This document shows positions 1 to 8,000 of a DNA stretch of 64,000 nucleotides, one piece after another. The notes under the pieces were generated by a model. It worked only from the letters and a program-made list of their open reading frames with translations. It was not told the DNA's origin and did no database searches. The translations under genes and the position numbers were made by a program. Within the stretch, counting starts at the first letter, position 1. Every line of letters begins with the position of its first letter. This stretch comes from Paenibacillus tyrphae (lineage in GTDB: Bacteria; Bacillota; Bacilli; Paenibacillales; NBRC-103111): positions 1-64,000 of the forward strand of contig NZ_JAMZAW010000014.1 of the NCBI RefSeq assembly GCF_024158745.1, in the 5' to 3' direction.

Positions 1-40
1 GGATATGATTCGACACTTCATACTCCACAACTGTTAACGT

Positions 41-116
41 TCCCTGATAGCTCAGTTGGTAGAGCACTCGACTGTTAATCGAGTTGTCACAGGTTCGAGT
101 CCTGTTCGGGGAGCCA
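41..116 (+). tRNA. tRNA-Asn (GTT)
   Basis: Cloverleaf with acceptor TCCCTGA pairing TCGGGGA, anticodon loop CTGTTAA and T-arm GGTTCGAGTCC. CCA is encoded. First gene of a 16-tRNA cluster; the 40 bases before it show no recognisable gene. Confidence 0.97.
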
Positions 117-121
117 TTCTT

Positions 122-210
122 GGAGAGGTGTCCGAGCTGGCCGAAGGAGCACGATTGGAAATCGTGTAGGCGTCACAAGCGTCTCGAGGGTTCGAATCCC
201 TCTCTCTCCG
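122..210 (+). tRNA. tRNA-Ser (GGA)
   Basis: Class II tRNA with a long variable arm. Acceptor GGAGAGG pairs TCTCTCC, anticodon loop TTGGAAA. CCA is not encoded, so it must be added after transcription. Confidence 0.96.
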
Positions 211-243
211 TAGAGTTTTATCATCGCTCTTATTTAATAGCAT

Positions 244-318
244 GGCCCGTTGGTCAAGGGGTTAAGACACCTCCCTTTCACGGAGGTAACAGGGGTTCGA
301 ATCCCCTACGGGTCACCA
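244..318 (+). tRNA. tRNA-Glu (TTC)
   Basis: Acceptor GGCCCGT pairs ACGGGTC, anticodon loop CTTTCAC, encoded CCA. Confidence 0.96.
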
Positions 319-327
319 TTATCCCAT

Positions 328-403
328 GGAGGCTTAGCTCAGCTGGGAGAGCATCTGCCTTACAAGCAGAGGGTCGGCGGTTCGATCCCGTCAGCCTCCA
401 CCA
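328..403 (+). tRNA. tRNA-Val (TAC)
   Basis: Acceptor GGAGGCT pairs AGCCTCC, anticodon loop CTTACAA, encoded CCA. Confidence 0.97.
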
Positions 404-419
404 TAGAATTACTTACTGA

Positions 420-500
<81 letters not shown>

Positions 501-508
501 ATTTGTGT

Positions 509-585
509 GGAGCCGTGGTGTAGAGGCCTAACATGCCTGCCTGTCACGCAGGAGACCGCGGGTTCGAATCCCGTCGGCTCCGCCA
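509..585 (+). tRNA. tRNA-Asp (GTC)
   Basis: Acceptor GGAGCCG pairs CGGCTCC, anticodon loop CTGTCAC, encoded CCA. It is the last tRNA before an internal hairpin terminator. Confidence 0.97.
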
Positions 586-601
586 TTTAGAAGCTTTTAG
601 C

Positions 602-643
602 TTCGGAACGAAACGGACAATATCCGAGGGTTCCGAAATTTTT
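602..643 (+). terminator. hairpin terminator inside the tRNA cluster
   Basis: TTCGGAAC (602-609) pairs perfectly with GTTCCGAA (630-637). A small inner CGGA/TCCG stem sits in the loop, and a T-rich tail follows. It lies in the unusually long gap between tRNA-Asp and tRNA-Thr and probably ends or attenuates transcription of the first six tRNAs. Confidence 0.65.
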
Positions 644-657
644 AATTTATGTACCGT

Positions 658-732
658 GCCGTCGTAGCTCAGCGGTAGAGCAACGCACTCGTAATGCGTA
701 GGTCGGTGGTTCGATTCCTCTCGACGGCACCA
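658..732 (+). tRNA. tRNA-Thr (CGT)
   Basis: Acceptor GCCGTCG pairs CGACGGC, anticodon loop CTCGTAA (CGT, reads ACG), encoded CCA. Confidence 0.95.
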
Positions 733-756
733 TTTATGCCACATGGCAATTCATAT

Positions 757-833
757 GGCGGTCGTGGCGAAGTGGTTAACGCATCGGATTGTGGCTCCGA
801 CATTCGAGGGTTCGATTCCCTTCGATCGCCCCA
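757..833 (+). tRNA. tRNA-His (GTG)
   Basis: Anticodon loop TTGTGGC. An extra 5' G (position -1, base 757) pairs with C73, the identity element of tRNA-His. Encoded CCA. Confidence 0.95.
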
Positions 834-840
834 TAGTCAT

Positions 841-912
841 TGGGGATTAGCCAAGCGGTAAGGCAACGGACTTTGACTCCGTCATGCCTAGGTTCGAATC
901 CTAGATCCCCAG
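841..912 (+). tRNA. tRNA-Gln (TTG)
   Basis: Acceptor TGGGGAT pairs ATCCCCA, anticodon loop CTTTGAC. No encoded CCA. Confidence 0.95.
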
Positions 913-924
913 TATTTTCAGCAC

Positions 925-997
925 GAGCCATTAGCTCAGTTGGTAGAGCACCTGACTTTTAATCAGGGTGTCGTAGGTTCGAGTCCTACATGGCTCA
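925..997 (+). tRNA. tRNA-Lys (TTT)
   Basis: Acceptor GAGCCAT pairs ATGGCTC, anticodon loop CTTTTAA. No encoded CCA. Confidence 0.95.
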
Positions 998-1018
998 TCT
1001 TCTTACAAAATAAATTGA

Positions 1019-1093
1019 GCGGAAGTGGCTCAGGGGTAGAGCATCGCCTTGCCAAGGCGAGGGTCGCGGGTTCGAATCCCGTCTTCCGCTCCA
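1019..1093 (+). tRNA. tRNA-Gly (GCC), copy 1
   Basis: Acceptor GCGGAAG pairs CTTCCGC, anticodon loop TTGCCAA, encoded CCA. Identical in sequence to the next tRNA, so a tandem duplication. Confidence 0.96.
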
Positions 1094-1115
1094 TCGCAAC
1101 TTTTGCTTATGAAGA

Positions 1116-1144
1116 TTGACAATCGCTCGTTTTAGTTTTAATCT
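1116..1144 (+). promoter_or_regulatory. internal sigma-A promoter ahead of second tRNA-Gly
   Basis: Perfect -35 TTGACA (1116-1121), 17-base spacer, -10 TAATCT (1139-1144). The predicted start lies about 5 bases before tRNA-Gly copy 2, so the downstream tRNAs could be transcribed independently of the upstream part of the cluster. Confidence 0.55.
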
Positions 1145-1155
1145 AAAGTTAGTTT

Positions 1156-1230
1156 GCGGAAGTGGCTCAGGGGTAGAGCATCGCCTTGCCAAGGCGAGGG
1201 TCGCGGGTTCGAATCCCGTCTTCCGCTCCA
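1156..1230 (+). tRNA. tRNA-Gly (GCC), copy 2
   Basis: Exact repeat of the tRNA at 1019-1093, with encoded CCA. It follows an internal promoter. Confidence 0.96.
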
Positions 1231-1240
1231 TTTATGATAT

Positions 1241-1320
1241 GCCGGTATGGCGGAATTGGCAGACGCGCGCGACTCAAAATCGTGAGGGAAACCGTGGGGG
1301 TTCAAGTCCCTCTACCGGCA
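1241..1320 (+). tRNA. tRNA-Leu (CAA)
   Basis: Class II tRNA. Acceptor GCCGGTA pairs TACCGGC, anticodon loop CTCAAAA, extended variable arm, no encoded CCA. At 80 bases it is on the short side for tRNA-Leu. Confidence 0.93.
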
Positions 1321-1327
1321 TTTATAA

Positions 1328-1404
1328 CGGGACGTAGCTCAGCTTGGTAGAGCACCTGGTTTGGGACCAGGGGGTCGCATGTTCGAATCGTGTCGTCCCG
1401 ACCA
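1328..1404 (+). tRNA. tRNA-Pro (TGG)
   Basis: Acceptor CGGGACG pairs CGTCCCG, anticodon loop TTTGGGA, encoded CCA. Confidence 0.96.
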
Positions 1405-1418
1405 TTCAATATTTTAAT

Positions 1419-1492
1419 GCGGGTGTAGTTCAATGGTAGAACTCCAGCCTTCCAAGCTGGTAGCGTGGGTTCGATTCCCATCACCCGCTCCA
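1419..1492 (+). tRNA. tRNA-Gly (TCC)
   Basis: Acceptor GCGGGTG pairs CACCCGC, anticodon loop CTTCCAA, encoded CCA. Confidence 0.96.
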
Positions 1493-1499
1493 TGCGTAA

Positions 1500-1573
<74 letters not shown>

Positions 1574-1592
1574 TCATATTCGAAATTAAGGA

Positions 1593-1614
1593 GGTCTGGA
1601 AACAGGCCTTTTTT
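1593..1614 (+). terminator. terminator of the tRNA cluster
   Basis: GGTCTG pairs CAGGCC (one wobble) across a GAAA loop, followed by six T residues; typical intrinsic terminator 20 bases after tRNA-Arg. Confidence 0.85.
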
Positions 1615-1684
1615 GTTGTGTTCTTGTGGCTATTGGCGTTCCCGTTTATAGAGGCTTGGAATTATGGCATTTGTGGAAAAGTTC

Positions 1685-1719
1685 TGATACAATGGGTTAA
1701 AGCTCCTTTCGAGGGGCTT
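1685..1719 (+). promoter_or_regulatory. extended -10 promoter and 5'-end hairpin of the GreA-like gene
   Basis: TGATACAAT (1685-1693) fits an extended -10 element; no good -35 is visible. The predicted transcript would begin near 1700 with AAGCTCC pairing GGGGCTT across TTTCGA (1700-1719). The same AGCTCCTTTCGA string recurs in the hairpin that follows the gene (2311-2322). Confidence 0.4.
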
Positions 1720-1741
1720 ATTTTATTAAGGAGGAACGCAT

Positions 1742-1822
1742 ATGAGTCCTATGGCAGCACAAAGGCTGAACTCACGAAGGATAAGAACGTATATAGGGGG
1801 GGATATCTACTATGAACCCTAG
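1742..1822 (+). CDS. possible 26-residue leader peptide
   Basis: A short frame starts at ATG 1742, seven bases after a near-perfect AAGGAGG (1728-1734). It ends at TAG 1820-1822, overlapping the ATG (1812) of the GreA-like gene by 11 bases. The peptide (starts MSPMAAQRLNSRR, ends YYEP) is basic in its first half and matches no family I know. The ribosome binding site is much better than that of the downstream gene, so translational coupling is plausible. No coding evidence beyond start and stop geometry is available. Confidence 0.4.
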   Translation: MSPMAAQRLNSRRIRTYIGGDIYYEP

Positions 1823-2273
1823 TTTCGGACGTGGTGCCCGTACCCAATTAATTAACCAATTGCTCTATTTTGACGAACAAAGCAGTGCGTTTCTTGATGA
1901 CTTTTGCCCTCAGCAAGGCAAGGAACGAGCGAATCTCGAAAAGTTCATCGAACAATATACAGCAGTTTTGGAACGTCTATTGGCGCAAGATGAAGTGCAG
2001 TTCATGCATTCCTTATATTCCAAAGTGCTGATCGGCAGTAGTGTAAAAGTAAAGTATGAGGATGACGGTTTAGAGGAAACGTTTACGATTGTATTCCCAA
2101 CCTTGATCGCGCCTGATAAAAACTATGTTTCATTCTTATCCCCTATGGGGCGGCAGTTGCTTTTAGCTACGTCCGGGGCGGTACAAACGATTGAAATTCC
2201 TGCCGGCAGCTTTGCTGTAACGATCGAAGAAGTGAAATACGCTTACTCTGGGGAATTTACGAAGACAGGCTAA
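1812..2273 (+). CDS. GreA/GreB-family transcription factor-like protein
   Basis: Protein of 153 residues. The C-terminal part (about 72-150) resembles the FKBP-like C-terminal domain of GreA/GreB: a conserved FPTLIAPDK stretch, then SPMGRQLLLA and a terminal beta hairpin. The N-terminal 65 residues are helical and acidic but do not clearly match the GreA coiled coil with its acidic tip, so RNA cleavage activity is not assured. GreA-type proteins bind the secondary channel of RNA polymerase and rescue backtracked complexes; this may be a Gre-like or Rnk-like modulator. The gene is monocistronic between a leader hairpin and a terminator-like hairpin. ATG 1812 is preceded by a G-rich but poorly matched ribosome binding site (1796-1802). 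Confidence 0.75.
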   Translation: MNPSFGRGARTQLINQLLYFDEQSSAFLDDFCPQQGKERANLEKFIEQYTAVLERLLAQDEVQFMHSLYSKVLIGSSVKVKYEDDGLEETFTIVFPTLIAPDKNYVSFLSPMGRQLLLATSGAVQTIEIPAGSFAVTIEEVKYAYSGEFTKTG

Positions 2274-2307
2274 GCGGCCTTTGAAAAACATCAGACTGAA
2301 CATAAGG

Positions 2308-2338
2308 ACAGCTCCTTTCGATATAGGGGCTGTTCTTC
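2308..2338 (+). terminator. terminator of the GreA-like gene
   Basis: ACAGCTCC (2308-2315) pairs GGGGCTGT (2326-2333), followed by TCTTCT. The T tract is imperfect. The left arm and loop start repeat the hairpin at the gene's 5' end. Confidence 0.6.
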
Positions 2339-2493
2339 TACATTAACCACCAGGAGATCGCCTAGAGCTATACAAAATGTCTACAAAATTTAGCGTTCCG
2401 GTTACATTTTGGACCCGGCTATAGCAGTTTGCACCAGTATGACTTATAATAAAAGGGATGAGCAATCCGAATAGAACGTAAGCTCGGATACGC

Positions 2494-2505
2494 TTAAAAC
2501 GTTTA
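2494..2505 (+). promoter_or_regulatory. possible LacI-family operator before kduD
   Basis: A palindromic AAACGTTT core in AT-rich flanks lies about 15 bases before the kduD ATG, downstream of a TATAAT-like -10 (2445-2450). AAACGTTT-centred sites are typical of LacI-family regulators, which in Firmicutes often control uronate/KDG genes. This is suggestive only. Confidence 0.3.
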
Positions 2506-2520
2506 AATGGGGTGTAGAGG

Positions 2521-3276
2521 ATGAATTTGTTTGATTTGACCGGAAAAGTGGCTTTAGTAACTGGGGGAGCCGTAGGTCTTGGTGCGGGTATCTCCTTAGG
2601 CTTGGCCAAGGCAGGCGCGGACATCGTTATCGTTACGAGCACCGACCGTTCGCGTGAGGTTGAGCAGCAAATCCAAGCGATGGGCCGCAAGGCACACACC
2701 ATCATAGCGGATCTGATGGATGAAAGCGTATTGAAGAGCGTAGTAGACGAGGCGTTGTCCGTATTTGGGAAAATTGACATTTTGGTTAATAATGCCGGCA
2801 TTATTCGGCGTACACCGGCTGCCGATCACGCGGCGCAGGACTGGCATGATGTGCTGAATTTGAACTTAAACTCTGTTTTTTTCCTGTCACAGCTTGTTGG
2901 GCGTGAAATGATTAAACAAGGGTCGGGTAAAATTATAAATATTGCATCGATGTTAAGCTTTCAAGGCGGGATCAATGTGCCGGGCTATACGGCTTCCAAG
3001 CATGCGATTGCCGGAGTAACTAAGGCGCTTGCGAACGAGTGGGCCAGCAAAGGCATTCAAGTTAACGCTATCGCTCCGGGGTACATGGCTACCGACAATA
3101 CGGCAGCGCTTCGTGCGGATGAAGAGCGAAGCTCGCAAATTTTGGTGCGTATTCCAGCCGGGCGCTGGGGAACTACGGAAGATATGCAAGGACCGATCAT
3201 ATTCCTCGCGTCACAGGCTTCAGACTACATGAGCGGCCACGTGCTTTGTGTGGACGGGGGATGGATGGCGAGATAA
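2521..3276 (+). CDS. kduD: 2-dehydro-3-deoxy-D-gluconate 5-dehydrogenase
   Basis: Short-chain dehydrogenase of 251 residues, the usual length for KduD. It shows the cofactor motif TGGAVGLG (14-21), NNAG (90-93), catalytic Ser near 143 and Y156-x3-K160, plus the PGYMATDN segment and a C-terminal VDGGWMAR end seen in KduD. The family interconverts 2,5-diketo-3-deoxygluconate and 2-keto-3-deoxygluconate with NAD(H) in pectin/uronate breakdown. It is first in an operon with kdgK (1-base overlap) and kdgA, so its product is phosphorylated and split by its neighbours. KduI is not seen in the window. Confidence 0.9.
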   Translation: MNLFDLTGKVALVTGGAVGLGAGISLGLAKAGADIVIVTSTDRSREVEQQIQAMGRKAHTIIADLMDESVLKSVVDEALSVFGKIDILVNNAGIIRRTPAADHAAQDWHDVLNLNLNSVFFLSQLVGREMIKQGSGKIINIASMLSFQGGINVPGYTASKHAIAGVTKALANEWASKGIQVNAIAPGYMATDNTAALRADEERSSQILVRIPAGRWGTTEDMQGPIIFLASQASDYMSGHVLCVDGGWMAR

Positions 3277-4259
3277 TGACGGAGAACGGACGAGCGGAGC
3301 AGCAGCAGATGTTTCAGCCGGAAATCATTACATTCGGGGAATCGATGGCATTGATGATGCCGGAAGGAAGCAAGGGAATCGAATATTCGTCCCGCTTCCA
3401 AGGGCTGTTCGGCGGTGCGGAAAGCAATGTGGCGATCGGGGTGTCCCGTCTGGGCCACAGAGCAGGCTGGTTCAGCCGCCTTGGGAAAGATCCGCTAGGC
3501 CGCATGATCATGAAAAAAATCCGCGGTGAGGGCGTTGATGTCTCCCGTGTCGAGCTGACAACGGAAGCGCCTACCGGCTTGATGCTCCGCGAGGTGGTAT
3601 CCGGGAAAACATCGGTTTATTATTACCGAAAGGGTTCGGCAGCCAGTACGCTGAAGCCGGAGCATTTGGACGAGCAATATATTAAGCAGGCTAAATATTT
3701 GCATGTAACTGGTATTACGACAGCGCTCAGTCCGACCTGCCGGGAAACGGTCAGGGAAGCGATGAAACTGGCCCGCAAGCATGGCGTGAAGGTTTGTTTT
3801 GATCCGAACTTGAGGCTGAAGCTGTGGTCACTGGAGGAAGCGCGAGAGGTGCTGCTGGAATTGGCCCAGGAAGCGGATTATTTCCTCCCGGGGCTGGACG
3901 AGCTGAAGCTGCTGTACCAAACGGACAGCTTCGACGACATTGTGGCCCAGCTCAGCCAGCTTAAAGCGGTATCGATTGTCAAAGGCGGCGAAGACGTCAC
4001 GTATATCGTCGAACAAGGCCGCGTAAGCTCGGTGCCGTATTTTAAAGCGGAGCAAGTGGTGGATACGGTCGGGGCAGGAGACGGTTTTTGCGCAGGCTTT
4101 TTCGTTGGGTTGCTCAAGGGCTATCGTTTGGAAGAAGCGGTCCGCCTCGGTAACCTGATCGGCTGTATGGTGGTACAGATGGAGGGAGACTGGGAAGGCA
4201 TTCCGACCTGGGAGCAAGTAGAGGCATTTCTAAACAACGTAAAGCATGTCGAGAGGTAG
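3276..4259 (+). CDS. kdgK: 2-keto-3-deoxygluconate kinase (PfkB family)
   Basis: PfkB/ribokinase-family sugar kinase of 327 residues. It has ITFGES near the N-terminus, the substrate segment GGAESNVA, and the signature DTVGAGDGF with the catalytic Asp near residue 269. It should convert KDG to KDPG with ATP. ATG 3276 overlaps the kduD stop (TAATG), a coupled arrangement. A second ATG at 3309 with GGAG before it is an alternative start that would remove 11 poorly conserved residues. Operon context with kduD and kdgA supports KDG rather than ribose or fructose as substrate. Confidence 0.88.
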   Translation: MTENGRAEQQQMFQPEIITFGESMALMMPEGSKGIEYSSRFQGLFGGAESNVAIGVSRLGHRAGWFSRLGKDPLGRMIMKKIRGEGVDVSRVELTTEAPTGLMLREVVSGKTSVYYYRKGSAASTLKPEHLDEQYIKQAKYLHVTGITTALSPTCRETVREAMKLARKHGVKVCFDPNLRLKLWSLEEAREVLLELAQEADYFLPGLDELKLLYQTDSFDDIVAQLSQLKAVSIVKGGEDVTYIVEQGRVSSVPYFKAEQVVDTVGAGDGFCAGFFVGLLKGYRLEEAVRLGNLIGCMVVQMEGDWEGIPTWEQVEAFLNNVKHVER

Positions 4260-4318
4260 TATCCGATGCAACGAAATACATGCACTACTAACTTCATATT
4301 AGGAACGGATGAGAAAAT

Positions 4319-4981
4319 ATGAAAAAAATCAAGCTTTTGCAGCAGCTGACTAGTGAAGGCGTGGTAGCGGTTCTGCGCGGAGAGACGCCGGAAGAAGTCG
4401 TCGAAATGGCTGAACAGGCGATCGCAGGCGGCATTAAAGTTATCGAAGTGACAATGACGGTGCCGTTTGCGCTGCAAGCTATCGAGAAGCTGGCCAAAAA
4501 ATATTCAAGCTCGACACAAGATCCGTCCAAGTATGCGATTATCGGCGTAGGTACGGTATTGGATCCGGAAACGGCACGGGCGGGTATTCTCAGCGGAGCG
4601 GAATTCGTGGTCGGTCCGGCGTTAAACCTGGATACGGTTACGTTGTGCAACCGGTACCGCGTACCTGTGATGCCGGGCGTGATGACGATTCAAGAGATTC
4701 AGCGGGCACTGGAGCTTGGCGTGGATATCGTGAAGCTGTTCCCGGGCAACCTGTACTCGCCATCGACGATCAAAGCAATCAAAGGGCCGCTTCCGCAAGC
4801 CAACGTTATGCCGACCGGGGGCGTCTCGCTGGACAATCTCGCCGATTGGATCAAGGCGGGAGCAGTGGCTGTCGGTATCGGTTCCGATCTGACGACGGAA
4901 GCCGTCAAAACGGGAAATTTCAGTCTGGTAGCCCAAAAAGCCGCGCAATATATCGAAGCTTACCGGGCCGCGAAAGGCTAA
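4319..4981 (+). CDS. kdgA: KDPG/KHG aldolase
   Basis: Class I aldolase of 220 residues in the Eda/KdgA family. Visible motifs are RGETPEE, GVGTVLDPE, PGVMTIQEI, VKLFPGN with the Schiff-base lysine at about K139, and the phosphate-binding PTGGVS. It cleaves KDPG to pyruvate and glyceraldehyde 3-phosphate, completing the route begun by KduD and KdgK. It follows kdgK by 59 bases with no terminator between, and ends 24 bases before a strong bidirectional terminator. Confidence 0.92.
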   Translation: MKKIKLLQQLTSEGVVAVLRGETPEEVVEMAEQAIAGGIKVIEVTMTVPFALQAIEKLAKKYSSSTQDPSKYAIIGVGTVLDPETARAGILSGAEFVVGPALNLDTVTLCNRYRVPVMPGVMTIQEIQRALELGVDIVKLFPGNLYSPSTIKAIKGPLPQANVMPTGGVSLDNLADWIKAGAVAVGIGSDLTTEAVKTGNFSLVAQKAAQYIEAYRAAKG

Positions 4982-5004
4982 GTTGTCCATCATCTATAGC
5001 ATAT

Positions 5005-5052
5005 AAAAAAGCAGCGTATTCCCAAACGTTCGTTCGGGTAACGCTGCTTTTT
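5005..5052. terminator. bidirectional terminator kdgA / gltB
   Basis: GCAGCGT (5011-5017) pairs ACGCTGC (5041-5047) with an extended imperfect inner stem. A run of A precedes and a run of T follows, so it can stop both kdgA (+) and gltB (-). Confidence 0.85.
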
Positions 5053-5092
5053 TCTTTGATGAAGATCTTACGAAGGTTGTTTCTTATCGAGT

Positions 5093-8000
5093 TTATTCGG
5101 TAGCTACCGATTGATCGGCTTGCAGACCGACCGGTGCGATCCGAACGAAGCTCGTTTGCAGGTTGTTCAGCAAATGCTCCACTTTCGCTGCGGCTTCCGG
5201 TTGCCCGGACTTCACGAGCTCTTCATGGTATGCGCCGAGCAGCTCGCTCAAGTCTTTCATACTTTGTACACCGACCGGTTCGATTTTGACCTTGGCGCCT
5301 TTGGCTACCCGGCGTTCGATGGCGGCTTGATCCAGACCCATCTCCGGTACGAGGCGTTGGTAAATGACGCCGCCCGTCATCCCTGCGCAAATCCAAGGAC
5401 CCGGATCGCCGAGCACAACAGCGCGGCCGTTGGTCATGTATTCAAAGGCGAAGCCTTTCAAGTTCGCACGGGCTGCGATGCCGCCGAGCTCATCTTGAAT
5501 CGGTGCCGTGATTTCGCCGCCGAATACGACGTCTGCGCCGGAGAACCGGATGCAAGCACGGGTATCGGCATTGCCTTGAATCAGGAACAAGCCTTTTTGC
5601 GCGCCGTAGCCGAACGACTTGCCCACGGAACCATTGATGAATTGCTTATGCTTGCTTGGTGCTTTCAGAATCGCGACTTTACCGCCGAGCGACATTTTGC
5701 CGACGCCGTCTTCCGCACCGCCGTGAACCGTGATGTTTACGCCGCGGGCATTGAAAGCGGCCAATCCGTTACCCGGTACGGAGCCTTCGGTCATGGTGAT
5801 GCTTACTGGAGGCAGCGCATCGTAGCTGCCGTCGAAACGATCTCTTACGCGATGGCTTGCATAGCGGCTGCCAAGAATACGGGATTCCGCATCGACTTTG
5901 GACCAAGTACGCTCCACCGGCGATTCGAACGAAACGGCATCCGGGAAAAATTGCTGGCCTTCTGCGCCTGCCGCAATGCGAATATCCGAAGATACCGCCG
6001 CCGCGACTTCCTCCAAAGCTTCTTGTGCTGCCGCCAAGGACAGCGGAGCCGGACGGAGCAGGTCGGACAGATCGATTTTCTCAAGATGGCTTACTTGCTG
6101 CAGCAAGTCGGAACGGCCAACGAGGTCTTGCAGGTTTGCAAAGCCGAGTTGAGCGACGATGTCCCGTACTTCGCGGCCGATCCCGCCAAACAAACGAACA
6201 AGCGATTCAACAGCCGTATCGTAGACGCGAGGCACGAAGCGGCGAAGGCCTTTTTCTTCGGCTTCTTCCATCGAGTCGATTTGCGTCGCGATTCCGACGT
6301 GACATGTATCCAAGTGACAGCCGCGGCACGTCGTACAGCCGATGGATTGCATTGCGATAGATCCGAAGCCGATGCGGTTCGCGCCGAGCATGACCATTTT
6401 CACAACGTCGGCACCGGATTTCATGCCGCCGTCGGACCAGAGCTCCACTTTGTGGCGTAGCCCGGCTTCGATCAGCGCGATATGCGCCAGCTTCGTACCG
6501 ATTTCGGTCGGCAGACCGACGTGCGTAATGGAGTGAATCCGAGCCGCACCCGTACCGCCGTCAAAACCGGACAACGTGATCACATCCGCGCCCGCTTTGG
6601 CAACGCCTACTGCAATCGTGCCGATCCCAGGGACGACCGGAACTTTGACGATGATTTTCGCCTTGCGTCCGCTCGCTTCCTTCAGCTCAGAAATGATTTG
6701 CGCCAAATCCTCGATCGAATAAATGTCATGGTTGTTGGACGGCGAAATCAGGTCGGAGCCGATGGTCGCGTTCCGTGCCAATGCGATCTTCGCCGTTACT
6801 TTCGAGCCCGGCAGGTGACCGCCTTCGCCCGGTTTCGCGCCTTGACCGATCTTGATTTCCAAGAAGGCAACGGCGTTCGCCAGCTCGACGTTAACGCCGA
6901 AACGTCCGGACGCGACTTGGGCGCCGCGGGTCCGCTTATAGCGGCCGAGCATGTCTTTGATCTCGCCACCCTCGCCGTTCATGGTTACCATGTTCAGGCG
7001 CTCGCCGGCTTCGGCGTAAGCGCGGAATGCCGTCTCGTTCTGCGATCCGAAGGACATGGAAGAGATGAGCATCGGCAGATCGTGGCCGCCGATGCCAATC
7101 TCGACTTGGGAAGGGTCGAGCGGCTTACGGCCTTCGGCGTGCGCTTTCTCATAATTGAAATCCGCAACGTGCCGGATGGAAATACCGTTTTTCTTTTCTT
7201 CTTCGCGCAGCTTGTCGCGATAGTCTTCGTACGGAGCCGCTCCGGAAGCCGCATCACCGAGCGCTTTCCACATCCGTTGGAAGAAACGGAAGTTGCGGGC
7301 TGCTTTTGCTTTAGGATTGGCAAAGTCGTTGTAACGGGCTTCGGCATCGGCTTCAAGCTCGGCAAAGCCGGTTCCTGCCTTATCGCTGCCCAGGTAGTTT
7401 ACAATATCCAGTACGTCGGCGAGTTCTGGCTTCAGGCCGATCGACGAGAAGAAGCGGGTATAACCGCGAAGCTCGTGCGTACCGATCGTGGAGATAACCT
7501 TCTCCAAGCCTTTCATCAAAGCGGTGAACACTTTGCGTGCCGCCGGTGCACCGTCCTTTGCCGCTGCCGTAGTAAACAAGATGTAAGGGGACAGCACATC
7601 CGCGCCCAAGCCGCAAGCAACGGCCATATCGTGCAGGTTGCGGATAGCCGCGCTGCGCAGTACGATCGTCGTTTGACGGCGCAGGTTGTTGCCGTAGCCG
7701 AGCTTCACTTCGCGAAGCGCGATATCGACTTTGGATACGGCCAGATGCGGGTCCATCCACAGCCGGTCGTTCTGATGCGCCTCGCTATCGTCCAGCACAA
7801 GCAGCATAGCGCCTTTGCGCACGGCTTGCACGGCGTCCGCCGCAAGCTGCTCCAGGGCATCCTTCAGCGAAGTGCCGCGGGCGAACGTCGTCGACAACGT
7901 GGCGACGGCATCGCCGTTTTGCGCACCGAACATGGCGACAAGCTGCTCGTAGCTCGGCTGTTTCAATTCAGCCAAAGAATCGATACCGTTGCTGCCCTCC

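Noticed and set aside
1618-1815. 65-codon frame between the tRNA cluster and the GreA-like gene
   Set aside because: No ribosome binding site, starts inside the terminator tail and spans the leader hairpin; the 26-codon frame at 1742 is the better candidate.
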